From Bacteroidales bacterium (GTDB lineage Bacteria; Bacteroidota; Bacteroidia; Bacteroidales; NBLH01): 5,725 nucleotides of DNA. The first letter of the stretch is position 1. Every line of letters begins with the position of its first letter. The stretch spans positions 1 to 5,725 of the forward strand of contig JALSLF010000635.1 in the NCBI GenBank assembly GCA_026988445.1, given 5' to 3'. Below, piece after piece: positions 1 to 5,720 of this stretch. Below the pieces are notes generated by a model. That model did not search any database. It was given only the letters and a program-made list of their open reading frames with translations, and was not told the origin of the DNA. A program made the position numbers and the translations under genes.

Positions 1-1377
1 ATATCCACAATTTTAGGAATATTTTTATCCTTTTTACTATATAAAACACAAATTCCGTACAGCAATTATTTAAAAATTACTTTATTAATTCCTCTTTTTA
101 TTTCACCATATATAATGGCTGTTGCTTGGCGCGATTTTTTTTATCTGTTTTTTCATCGTACTGATTTAATAAGCTCTGTTGCAGGCAGTATTTTTGTGAT
201 GGTAAATATTTTTACCCCTTTATCAATGCTCATTATAGGCAGTGCTTTGAGTAATATCAATGCTCAATTGGAAGAAAGTGCACAGCTAATTGCAAGTTTA
301 CCCAAAGTAGTTTTAAAAATTATTTTGCCTTTGATAAAACCGGCAATAATCAGTTCTTTTGTTTTAATTTTTATATTCAGCATTTCCGAATTTTCTGTTC
401 CGGCATATTTTGGCGTACAAGTTTTTACCACCGAAATTTTTACTCAATTTTCTGCCTTTTACAATCATTCCTTAGCAGTGTTACAGTCTTTATTTTTGGT
501 ACTGATTTGTATTTTTTTGCTTTTTACCGAAGCTAAATATTTAGCAGGCGCTCCATTTTTATCAGTAGGAGCAAAAGGAACAAAGAATAAAACTTTTCAA
601 TTAAAAAGAAAAAACACGGCATTCGGATTTATTATTTTTTATTTAGTTATAACAGTAGTTTTTCCGCTTACGGTACTTTTTATCCAATCGTTTAAAAACG
701 GTACGGACAAATTTATCGAAGCATTTAGCTTATTGCTTCCTACTTTTGTAAGTTCTTTCGAATTAGCTATTTGGGCTGCATTTTTTACAATAATCATCGG
801 ATTTTCATCAGCATATTTTTCAGTAAACCATCCGAAAAATAAATTTACTCCGGTATTTAATTGGTTTTTACTGATTCTTTTTGCCATTCCTTCTATTATT
901 TTTGGCATTAGTTTAATAAAATTTTACAATCGACCGGGTTTAGAATTTATTTATTCAAGTGCCTCAATTATAGTTATTGCCTTTGTTGGTAAATTTTCCT
1001 TTATCTCGGCAAAAATTATTGAAAATAGTTTGCGTCAATTACCGAAATCTCTTGATGAAATTGCACAAATTGAAGGTATTTCCTTGAGCAAGCGCTTATT
1101 TAAAATAACTATTCCTTTGATATTACCGGCACTGTTTGCCGCATTTATGATTAGTTTTATATTTAATCTGGGCGAATTGGCAATAAGCATTATGCTTTAT
1201 CCGCCGGGTATGGAAATAATGCCGGTAAAAGTATATACCCTAATGGCAAATGCACCGCAAGCACTCACAAGCTCTATGACTTTAATTGTATTTTTAATAA
1301 GTTTGTTTATTATTTCTGTTTTTTATCTGATTTTTAAAAAATTTATTCGTGCCAATAATTCAATTACAAAATATTAG
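1..1377 (+). CDS. ABC transporter permease, FbpB-like double module (5' end outside window)
   Basis: Inner-membrane permease of a binding-protein-dependent importer, most like the ferric-iron FbpB/SfuB type in which two permease modules are fused in one chain. The frame is open from base 1, and the residues before the ATG at 115 (LLIPLFISPYIMAVAW) continue a conserved permease segment, so 115 is internal and the gene begins upstream; 458 residues are visible. Numbered from base 1, the first cytoplasmic EAA loop is near residues 91-110 (E92, A94, LP at 109-110), with Ala98 where the consensus has Gly. The second is near 353-372 (E353, A355, G359, P372) and is canonical. Each loop would dock on an ATPase subunit. 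A polar linker (about 178-206) separates the modules, and hydrophobic segments cover the rest. The 3' end overlaps the ATPase gene by 29 bp. The permease call is firm; iron as substrate is inferred from the architecture, and thiamine, phosphonate or another small solute is possible. Confidence 0.9.
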   Translation: MSTILGIFLSFLLYKTQIPYSNYLKITLLIPLFISPYIMAVAWRDFFYLFFHRTDLISSVAGSIFVMVNIFTPLSMLIIGSALSNINAQLEESAQLIASLPKVVLKIILPLIKPAIISSFVLIFIFSISEFSVPAYFGVQVFTTEIFTQFSAFYNHSLAVLQSLFLVLICIFLLFTEAKYLAGAPFLSVGAKGTKNKTFQLKRKNTAFGFIIFYLVITVVFPLTVLFIQSFKNGTDKFIEAFSLLLPTFVSSFELAIWAAFFTIIIGFSSAYFSVNHPKNKFTPVFNWFLLILFAIPSIIFGISLIKFYNRPGLEFIYSSASIIVIAFVGKFSFISAKIIENSLRQLPKSLDEIAQIEGISLSKRLFKITIPLILPALFAAFMISFIFNLGELAISIMLYPPGMEIMPVKVYTLMANAPQALTSSMTLIVFLISLFIISVFYLIFKKFIRANNSITKY

Positions 1378-2068
1378 CTTTTCGTATTCGGATAAGCAGA
1401 TACTTCAAAATTTCAGTATCGGCATTGAAAACAATGCTTTAACTTGTCTTTTAGGAAGTTCCGGATGTGGAAAAACTACTATTTTACGATTAATTGCCGG
1501 TTTGGAAATTCCTGACAAGGGTGAAATTTATATCGAAAATAAAAAAGTAAGTACCAAAGGTAAAATTATTATTCCTCCGCACCAACGTAATTTGGGCTAT
1601 ATTTTTCAAGATTTGGCACTTTGGCCTCATTTTACAATTTATGATAATATTGCCTTTGGCTTAAAAGAGCGCAAAACGCCCGAAATTAAAGAGAAAGTTT
1701 TTGAAATACTTGAATTTTTTAATCTTTCGGAACATTATACCAAATATCCGCACCAACTCTCAGGCGGACAAAAACAACTTAGTGCCTTAGCCCGCTCATT
1801 AGTATTAAAACCTAAAATATTACTGATGGATGAACCATTGAGCAATTTAGATGTGAAATTAAAACAAAAAATGTTAGCACATATCCGGAACTTAAAAGAA
1901 AAAATGAGCGAATTAAGTATTATATACGTTACACACGACCATAAAGAAGCCTTTAACATTGCAGATAAAGTAGTTGTATTAAATAAAGGAAAAATTGAAG
2001 CAGAAGGTTCAGTAGCCGAAATAAAAAAATCGGAAAATGAATTTGTAAAGTACTTTTTGGAATATTAA
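1349..2068 (+). CDS. ABC transporter ATP-binding protein, FbpC-like, short form
   Basis: Cytoplasmic ATPase subunit expected to power import through the overlapping permease. All ABC motifs are intact in 239 residues: Walker A GSSGCGKT (36-43), Q-loop Gln87 in NLGYIFQDLALWPH, signature LSGGQ (137-141), Walker B ILLMDEP (157-163), D-loop SNLD (165-168) and switch His196 in YVTHDH. The protein stops soon after the nucleotide-binding domain, whereas FbpC, PotA or MalK-type subunits usually have about 350 residues with a C-terminal regulatory (TOBE/OB) domain, so that domain is absent. The start is GTG at 1349. An in-frame TGA lies at 1328-1330, no ATG, GTG or TTG occurs before Walker A, and the N-terminus MPIIQLQNISFSYSDKQIL aligns with the usual start of such ATPases. 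The start lies inside the permease gene, which suggests one transcript and translational coupling. Function is certain at family level; substrate is inferred from the permease. Confidence 0.95.
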   Translation: MPIIQLQNISFSYSDKQILQNFSIGIENNALTCLLGSSGCGKTTILRLIAGLEIPDKGEIYIENKKVSTKGKIIIPPHQRNLGYIFQDLALWPHFTIYDNIAFGLKERKTPEIKEKVFEILEFFNLSEHYTKYPHQLSGGQKQLSALARSLVLKPKILLMDEPLSNLDVKLKQKMLAHIRNLKEKMSELSIIYVTHDHKEAFNIADKVVVLNKGKIEAEGSVAEIKKSENEFVKYFLEY

Positions 2069-2091
2069 CACGGTATTTATTTTTTTGTTAG

Positions 2092-2223
2092 TTTGGTTTG
2101 TATTTTTTATTAATATTCAATTTATTGCCTTGTATTTTTTATAAATTTACTGATTATTGCCTTGCATTTTTTACAAATTTGTATTATATTGCCTTGTATT
2201 TTTTACAAACAATTAATTTATTG
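2092..2223. repeat. 32-bp tandem repeat, about four units, upstream of the AAA_14/DUF4143 gene
   Basis: Three adjacent units at 2124-2155, 2156-2187 and 2188-2219 have exactly the same 32-bp period. Each opens with the core ATTGCCTTGYATTTTTTA and then YAAA, 22 conserved positions that differ pairwise at only one or two, followed by about 10 bp that vary. A degenerate unit in the same phase lies at 2092-2123 (18 of 22 core positions match the second unit), and ATTG recurs in phase at 2220-2223, eight bases from the ATG at 2231. Thirty-two bp is close to three helical turns, so every core would face the same side of the DNA. The units contain short dyads such as TTGTA-TTTTT-TACAA (third full unit) and TACAAATTTGTA (2172-2183). 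The function is unknown: an operator array, an mRNA leader element or a slippage product are all possible. Confidence 0.9.
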
Positions 2224-2230
2224 AATAAAA

Positions 2231-3547
2231 ATGTATTTAAAACGCTCTATAGACAACACTCTTTTTGACTGGAAAACAGACAATTATAAAAAACCACTGC
2301 TATTAAGAGGTGCTAGACAAGTTGGTAAAACAAAATCAATAAGAGAATTTGCCAAAAGTTTTAAATACTTTTTAGAAATTAATTTTGAAGAAAATCCTGA
2401 TATTTGTAAAATTTTTGAAAAAGATTTATCGCCTAAAAGAATTTGCGAAGAGTTAAGTATATTTTTTTCAACACCAATTATTGAAAATGAAACTTTACTA
2501 TTTTTTGACGAAATTCAACAATGTATTCCTGCCATAAAATCTTTACGTTTTTTTTATGAAAAAAAACAAGCTTTGCATGTAATTGCTGCCGGCTCGTTAT
2601 TAGAATTTGCCTTAGAACAAATCAGCTCATTCGGAGTAGGCAGAATTCGTTCCATATATATGTATCCTTTATCTTTCGATGAATTCTTAAAGGCTAACAA
2701 CGAACAGAGATTATTAGACCTTAAAAAGAAGTCGTCAGCAGAAAATCCTATCAGTAAACTTCTTCATGAAAAATTACTTGATTATCTTAAAACATTTATT
2801 ATTTTAGGAGGAATGCCGGAAGTAGTTGCAAATTATATCATTAATAAAGATTTTAACAAATGCCGGTTAATTCTTGATGATTTATTATTTTCTTTTCAGG
2901 ATGATTTTGCCAAATATAAAAATAATGTTCCTGTTTCACGCTTACGCGAAGTTTTTGATTCAGTAATTATGCAAACAGGAAGTAAATTTATTTACTCAAA
3001 AGCAGCCAAGCATGTTAATCATAGACAAATAAAAGAAGCACTGAATTTGTTAATTTTATCAGGTTTGGTTATCCCTGTAACACATAGCTCAGCAAACGGT
3101 TTGCCTCTTGGTGCAGAAACAAATCCTAAAAAACAAAAAATGTTAATTTTTGATACCGGGATTCTACTTAGAATATTGGATCTTGCCATTGAAGAAATCT
3201 TTTACACAAATGATTTTGATACAATAAATAAAGGAAATATTGCGGAATTATTTACGGGTTTAGAATTAATAAAATACCATTCTTCCTATAAAAAAGTAAA
3301 CTTATATTATTGGCATCGTGAAGCTAAAAGTAGCAATGCAGAAATAGATTATTTAATTAGCAAAAAAAGAAAAATTTATCCGATAGAAGTTAAATCCGGA
3401 AAAAAAGGTTCAATGCAAAGTATGTATATCTTTTTAAAAGAAAAGAAAAACGAAAAAGGAATTAGAGTTTCTTTAGAAAATTTTTCTAAATACGAGAAAA
3501 TTGATGTTTATCCTTTATATGCTGTTTCTAATATTTTAAATAGTTAA
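2231..3547 (+). CDS. ATP-binding protein, AAA_14 + DUF4143 (PD-(D/E)XK-like C-terminus)
   Basis: A 438-residue cytoplasmic protein of the widespread, poorly characterised 'ATP-binding protein, DUF4143' family (COG1373 type). The N-terminal P-loop domain has Walker A GARQVGKT (27-34) in the family context KPLLLRGARQVGKT, Walker B TLLFFDEIQ (88-96, Asp93/Glu94), a sensor-1-like strand HVIAAGSLLEF (116-126) and the family block YPLSFDEFL (145-153). GGMPEVV (193-199) introduces the winged-helix-like middle region. The C-terminal DUF4143 portion carries GNIAELF (335-341), EIDYLI (371-376) and IEVKSG (385-390), which give the Glu, Asp and E-x-K pattern of the PD-(D/E)XK nuclease fold; cleavage has not generally been shown for the family. 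Length is normal and the frame intact. The ATG at 2231 follows an in-frame TGA at 2222-2224, so it is the start. The gene stands alone, preceded by the 32-bp repeats. No function beyond nucleotide binding and possible DNA binding or cleavage should be assigned. Confidence 0.95.
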   Translation: MYLKRSIDNTLFDWKTDNYKKPLLLRGARQVGKTKSIREFAKSFKYFLEINFEENPDICKIFEKDLSPKRICEELSIFFSTPIIENETLLFFDEIQQCIPAIKSLRFFYEKKQALHVIAAGSLLEFALEQISSFGVGRIRSIYMYPLSFDEFLKANNEQRLLDLKKKSSAENPISKLLHEKLLDYLKTFIILGGMPEVVANYIINKDFNKCRLILDDLLFSFQDDFAKYKNNVPVSRLREVFDSVIMQTGSKFIYSKAAKHVNHRQIKEALNLLILSGLVIPVTHSSANGLPLGAETNPKKQKMLIFDTGILLRILDLAIEEIFYTNDFDTINKGNIAELFTGLELIKYHSSYKKVNLYYWHREAKSSNAEIDYLISKKRKIYPIEVKSGKKGSMQSMYIFLKEKKNEKGIRVSLENFSKYEKIDVYPLYAVSNILNS

Positions 3548-3576
3548 ATCCTATATATTAACAAAAACTACTCATT

Positions 3577-4311
3577 ATGAAAACTTTAACATTACTTTCC
3601 ATCGGAATTATTTTATTATTGAGCTGTGTGCAAGCCAATAATAATAAAGAACAAAAAACAGACAAAAACCTGAAAAGCAAAATAATTGTTCAATCGCCAT
3701 CAATAATAGAGCTGAACGATACCATATTCACTTTTGAAAATTGCAAAAGCGGTAATCTACCCAAAAACTGGGCGCAATATGCTACCGGAAGAGGCAAAAA
3801 TACCGAATGGAAAATTATAGACGATAAAGGCAATAAAGTTTTGGCTCAATTATCAAAAAATAATCCGAATTATCATTTCAACGATGTAGTTTTTAACGGT
3901 TTTGAAGCTAAAAATATTGAGTTAAGCGTAAAACTCAAAGGTTTTCAAGGAAAAATGGACAGGGGAGGAGGTTTTATTTGGCGATTTAAAGACGCAGATA
4001 ATTATTACGTAGTTAGAGCAAACCCTTTGGAAGATAATGTAGTACTTTACAAAGTAAAAAACGGAAAAAGAAGCGATTTACCCATTCTTGGAAAAGGTAG
4101 AACTTACGGGGTAGATGTAGAAAAATTAGGCAACGATTGGAATGTTTTAAAATTAAAGGTTGTTGATGACTTATTTACCGTATATCTAAACGGCAAAGAA
4201 CTTTTTAAAGTAAAAGATCAAACTTTTACCGAAGCCGGTAAAATAGGACTTTGGACAAAAGCCGATGCAGTAAGTTATTTTGATGATTTTAAAGTAAAAA
4301 TTTTAAAATAA
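3577..4311 (+). CDS. Secreted lipoprotein with DUF1080/LamG-like jelly-roll domain
   Basis: A 244-residue envelope protein. Residues 1-16 are a lipoprotein signal peptide ending in the lipobox LLSC, with Cys17 as the predicted lipidated residue; the -2 Leu is slightly atypical. About 30 polar residues follow (NNNKEQKTDKNLKSK), a likely tether. No acidic cluster follows the cysteine, so the surface-export signal known in some Bacteroidota is not evident and a periplasm-facing anchor is plausible. Residues about 48-244 look like a concanavalin A-like beta-sandwich of the DUF1080 / 3-keto-disaccharide hydrolase kind: GGGFIWRFKDADNYYVVRAN (130-149), alternating strands, LKVVDDLFTVYLNGKELFKV (193-212) and GKIGLWTKADAVSYFDDFKV (221-240). 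Such domains bind or cleave glycans, but no catalytic assignment can be made here. It starts 29 bp after the upstream ATPase stop and might share its transcript, though nothing links them functionally. The lipoprotein call is strong; the fold is a pattern-based judgement. Confidence 0.8.
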   Translation: MKTLTLLSIGIILLLSCVQANNNKEQKTDKNLKSKIIVQSPSIIELNDTIFTFENCKSGNLPKNWAQYATGRGKNTEWKIIDDKGNKVLAQLSKNNPNYHFNDVVFNGFEAKNIELSVKLKGFQGKMDRGGGFIWRFKDADNYYVVRANPLEDNVVLYKVKNGKRSDLPILGKGRTYGVDVEKLGNDWNVLKLKVVDDLFTVYLNGKELFKVKDQTFTEAGKIGLWTKADAVSYFDDFKVKILK

Positions 4312-4333
4312 AAAGAGAATTTTTTGTTGGTAG

Positions 4334-4362
4334 TCGGAGTACGACTTCAAGTCGCACCCCGA
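4334..4362 (-). repeat. REP-like palindrome between convergent genes
   Basis: An imperfect palindrome with arms 4334-4347 (TCGGAGTACGACTT) and 4349-4362 (AAGTCGCACCCCGA) lies in the 75-bp spacer between the convergent lipoprotein and kinase genes. It is much richer in G/C than its surroundings. Read as minus-strand RNA, all 14 arm positions can pair, two as G-U, with the innermost pair opening to give a small loop. Read as plus-strand RNA the same two positions become A-C mismatches. There is no long U-run on either side (only four T on the plus strand), so it is not a textbook intrinsic terminator, although it may still stop or protect the kinase transcript. It resembles the short GTCG...CGAC palindromes I recall as scattered in Bacteroidota genomes; the REP assignment is inference from a single copy. 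Confidence 0.5.
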
Positions 4363-4386
4363 TTTTAACCCAAATTGAGCGATTAT

Positions 4387-5427
4387 CTATTTTGACAAAC
4401 TAAAAGTAAAAGTAGTCCCCTCTCCTACTCTACTATCAACTATAATTTCCTGATTATGTGCTTCTATAATATGCTTTACAATGGATAATCCCAATCCGGT
4501 CCCTCCTTGAATTTTCGACCTGCTTTTATCAACCCGATAAAAACGTTCAAATATCCGGTTAATATCTTCTTTATCGATACCAATACCGGTATCATGCACA
4601 GAAATCCATACTTTATCCGGTTTCTCATCAATTACAATCGTTGTTTGTCCGTTTTTCTTACCATAAATTATAGAATTAATTACCAAATTACTCAACACAT
4701 CGGCAATACCTTTTTTATCGGCTTTTACAAAAACCTCATCGCCCTGTAAACATTTAATTTCAAGGGTAATAGATTTGTTATTTGCCCTAATTTCATGCAT
4801 TGAAACAACTTCTGAAATCAAATCGCAAATATTAAATTTTTCAAAAAGCAGTTTTTTATCACCTGATTCCAGAGCAGATATTGTTTCCAAATCATGAACA
4901 ATAGATATCAATCGGTTTATATTTTTTTCAGAATGTTTCAAGTATTTTAAGTTGATTGTTTCATCCTGCAATCCACCTTCAATTAAAGTTGATATATATC
5001 CTTGAATATTAAAAAGTGGTGTTTTTAATTCGTGTGAAACATTTCCAAGAAATTCTTTTCTGAATTTTTCATTGGCTTTCAGCTCGGAAATTTCTTGTAA
5101 CTTGCTCTTTGCCCAATACATAAACTGTTTATCTATTTCCTTTAAAACCTCTCCGTCATCAATAAACTGATATTGTTTTGCAGTAGGTATCTGTAAAAAT
5201 TTTATAGTGCTTAAAAGTGGCTTTATTTTATTTAAAATCAGTTTATTAACCCATGTATAAATGATAATATAATAAACAATAAACAATAAAAGCAACCAAA
5301 AAACAACGTACAACCAAAAGTAGTTAAAAACAGGTATAAAATGGATAAAAACAAGTGGACTAATCGCTAAAAGAGCAAAAGCAACAGCTATTAAAACAAA
5401 TGTTTGCCGGTTATCTAAAAGTTTCAT
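4387..5427 (-). CDS. PhoR-like membrane sensor histidine kinase
   Basis: A 346-residue inner-membrane kinase that would autophosphorylate His132 and pass the phosphate to a response regulator. Two hydrophobic helices at about 10-30 and 37-59 are separated by only about 7 residues (HFIPVFNYF region), so there is practically no periplasmic sensor domain. A HAMP-like/linker helix (60-122) leads to the HisKA block FLGNVSHELKTPLFNIQGY (126-144). The ATPase domain has the N box with Asn247 and Asn251, G1 DTGIGI (279-284), F box RIFERFYRVD (291-300) and G2 GGTGLGLSIVK (308-318); all key residues are present. The ATG at 5425-5427 follows an in-frame stop 15 bp upstream (minus-strand TAA at 5443-5445), which fixes the start. 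The gene converges on the lipoprotein and diverges from a tRNA, with no response-regulator gene adjacent on either side inside the window. Family is certain; the signal and partner are unknown. Confidence 0.95.
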   Translation of the reverse strand: MKLLDNRQTFVLIAVAFALLAISPLVFIHFIPVFNYFWLYVVFWLLLLFIVYYIIIYTWVNKLILNKIKPLLSTIKFLQIPTAKQYQFIDDGEVLKEIDKQFMYWAKSKLQEISELKANEKFRKEFLGNVSHELKTPLFNIQGYISTLIEGGLQDETINLKYLKHSEKNINRLISIVHDLETISALESGDKKLLFEKFNICDLISEVVSMHEIRANNKSITLEIKCLQGDEVFVKADKKGIADVLSNLVINSIIYGKKNGQTTIVIDEKPDKVWISVHDTGIGIDKEDINRIFERFYRVDKSRSKIQGGTGLGLSIVKHIIEAHNQEIIVDSRVGEGTTFTFSLSK

Positions 5428-5458
5428 TTTCCGAACAATTAATTAAGTAATGATACTG

Positions 5459-5489
5459 CAAATATCCGATAATAAAAATAATTTACAAA
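5459..5489 (-). promoter_or_regulatory. Predicted promoter of the histidine kinase gene, with overlapping palindrome
   Basis: On the minus strand a TTTG (5486-5489) lies 19 nt upstream of GATATTTG (5459-5466), which matches the Bacteroidota -33/-7 pattern (TTTG, 19-21 nt, TAnnTTTG) with one mismatch in the -7 box. Transcription would start near 5452-5456 and leave a leader of about 25-29 nt before the ATG. The 13-bp dyad TTACAAATTGTAA (5483-5495; 6-bp arms around one base) covers the -33 element, a position suited to a repressor or activator. Because the region is very A/T-rich, chance matches are possible and this is a motif-based prediction only. Confidence 0.5.
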
Positions 5490-5504
5490 TTGTAATTATG
5501 TTTG

Positions 5505-5590
5505 TTTCGATTTATAAAAAAAAACGATTTTAAAACATTAAAAATCAACAAATTAAAAAATTAATTAAAAAAATTAAAAAAAAATTTGTT
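5505..5590. other. A-tract-rich spacer upstream of the tRNA promoter
   Basis: This part of the 219-bp divergent spacer is nearly pure A/T on the plus strand. It holds A-tracts of 5-9 bases at 5516-5524, 5540-5544, 5555-5560, 5567-5573 and 5576-5584, the last three with centres roughly 12 and 10 bp apart. Such DNA is often intrinsically curved and can act as an UP-like element for a strong stable-RNA promoter. I see no coding potential or RNA gene in it. The activating role is inference. Confidence 0.4.
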
Positions 5591-5596
5591 TAGGTA

Positions 5597-5627
5597 TTGC
5601 ATAATTAAATAAAACACTTTACTTTTG
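5597..5627 (+). promoter_or_regulatory. Predicted promoter of tRNA-Asn
   Basis: TTG at 5597-5599 is followed after 20 nt by TACTTTTG at 5620-5627, an exact match to the Bacteroidota -7 consensus TAnnTTTG with the correct spacing to the -33 TTG. Transcription would begin near 5631-5635, giving a 5' leader of about 12-16 nt before the mature tRNA at 5647. The position just upstream of a stable-RNA gene makes this the best-supported promoter in the window. Confidence 0.7.
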
Positions 5628-5646
5628 CCACGCAATTAAGAAAAAT

Positions 5647-5720
5647 TCTCCCTTAGCTCAGTTGGTTAGAGCACCTGACTGTTAATCAGGGTGTCCAAGG
5701 TTCAAGTCCTTGAGGGAGAG
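5647..5720 (+). tRNA. tRNA-Asn (anticodon GTT)
   Basis: A complete 74-nt cloverleaf can be drawn. The acceptor stem TCTCCCT (5647-5653) pairs with AGGGAGA (5713-5719), followed by discriminator G at 5720. The D stem is GCTC/GAGC (5656-5659, 5669-5672) and the anticodon stem is CCTGA/TCAGG (5674-5678, 5686-5690), with loop CTGTTAA placing GTT at 5681-5683. The variable loop is five bases, and the T stem CAAGG/CCTTG encloses TTCAAGT (5701-5707). All stems are fully paired. The anticodon reads AAC/AAU, so it delivers asparagine. The next bases are CAAAA, so the 3' CCA is not encoded and must be added by CCA-adding enzyme. It is transcribed away from the kinase gene. Confidence 0.98.

Noticed and set aside
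115..117. ATG at 115 as the true permease start
   Set aside because: The same frame is open from base 1 and the residues before it belong to the conserved permease domain, so the gene is partial and begins outside the window.
639..908. Open frame on the minus strand inside the permease gene
   Set aside because: It lies wholly within a well-supported coding region and shows no recognisable domain.
1735..1959. Open frame on the minus strand inside the ABC ATPase gene
   Set aside because: It is antisense to the signature and Walker B region and is explained by the codon pattern of the real gene.
2069..2091. Intrinsic terminator after the ABC ATPase gene
   Set aside because: There is a T-rich run (about 2076-2086) but no stable hairpin before it.
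2092..2223. CRISPR array
   Set aside because: The conserved cores are separated by only about 10 bp, too short for spacers, the last unit merges into the gene start, and no cas gene is present.
4306..4326. Terminator right after the lipoprotein gene
   Set aside because: Only an A/T-only dyad (A5 against T6) is visible, too weak to support.
4507..4749. Open frame on the plus strand inside the histidine kinase gene
   Set aside because: It is antisense to the catalytic domain of the kinase and has no domain of its own.
5497..5504. Plus-strand TATGTTTG as a second promoter -7 element
   Set aside because: It matches TAnnTTTG but no TTTG or TTG lies about 20 nt upstream and it is about 140 bp from the tRNA.
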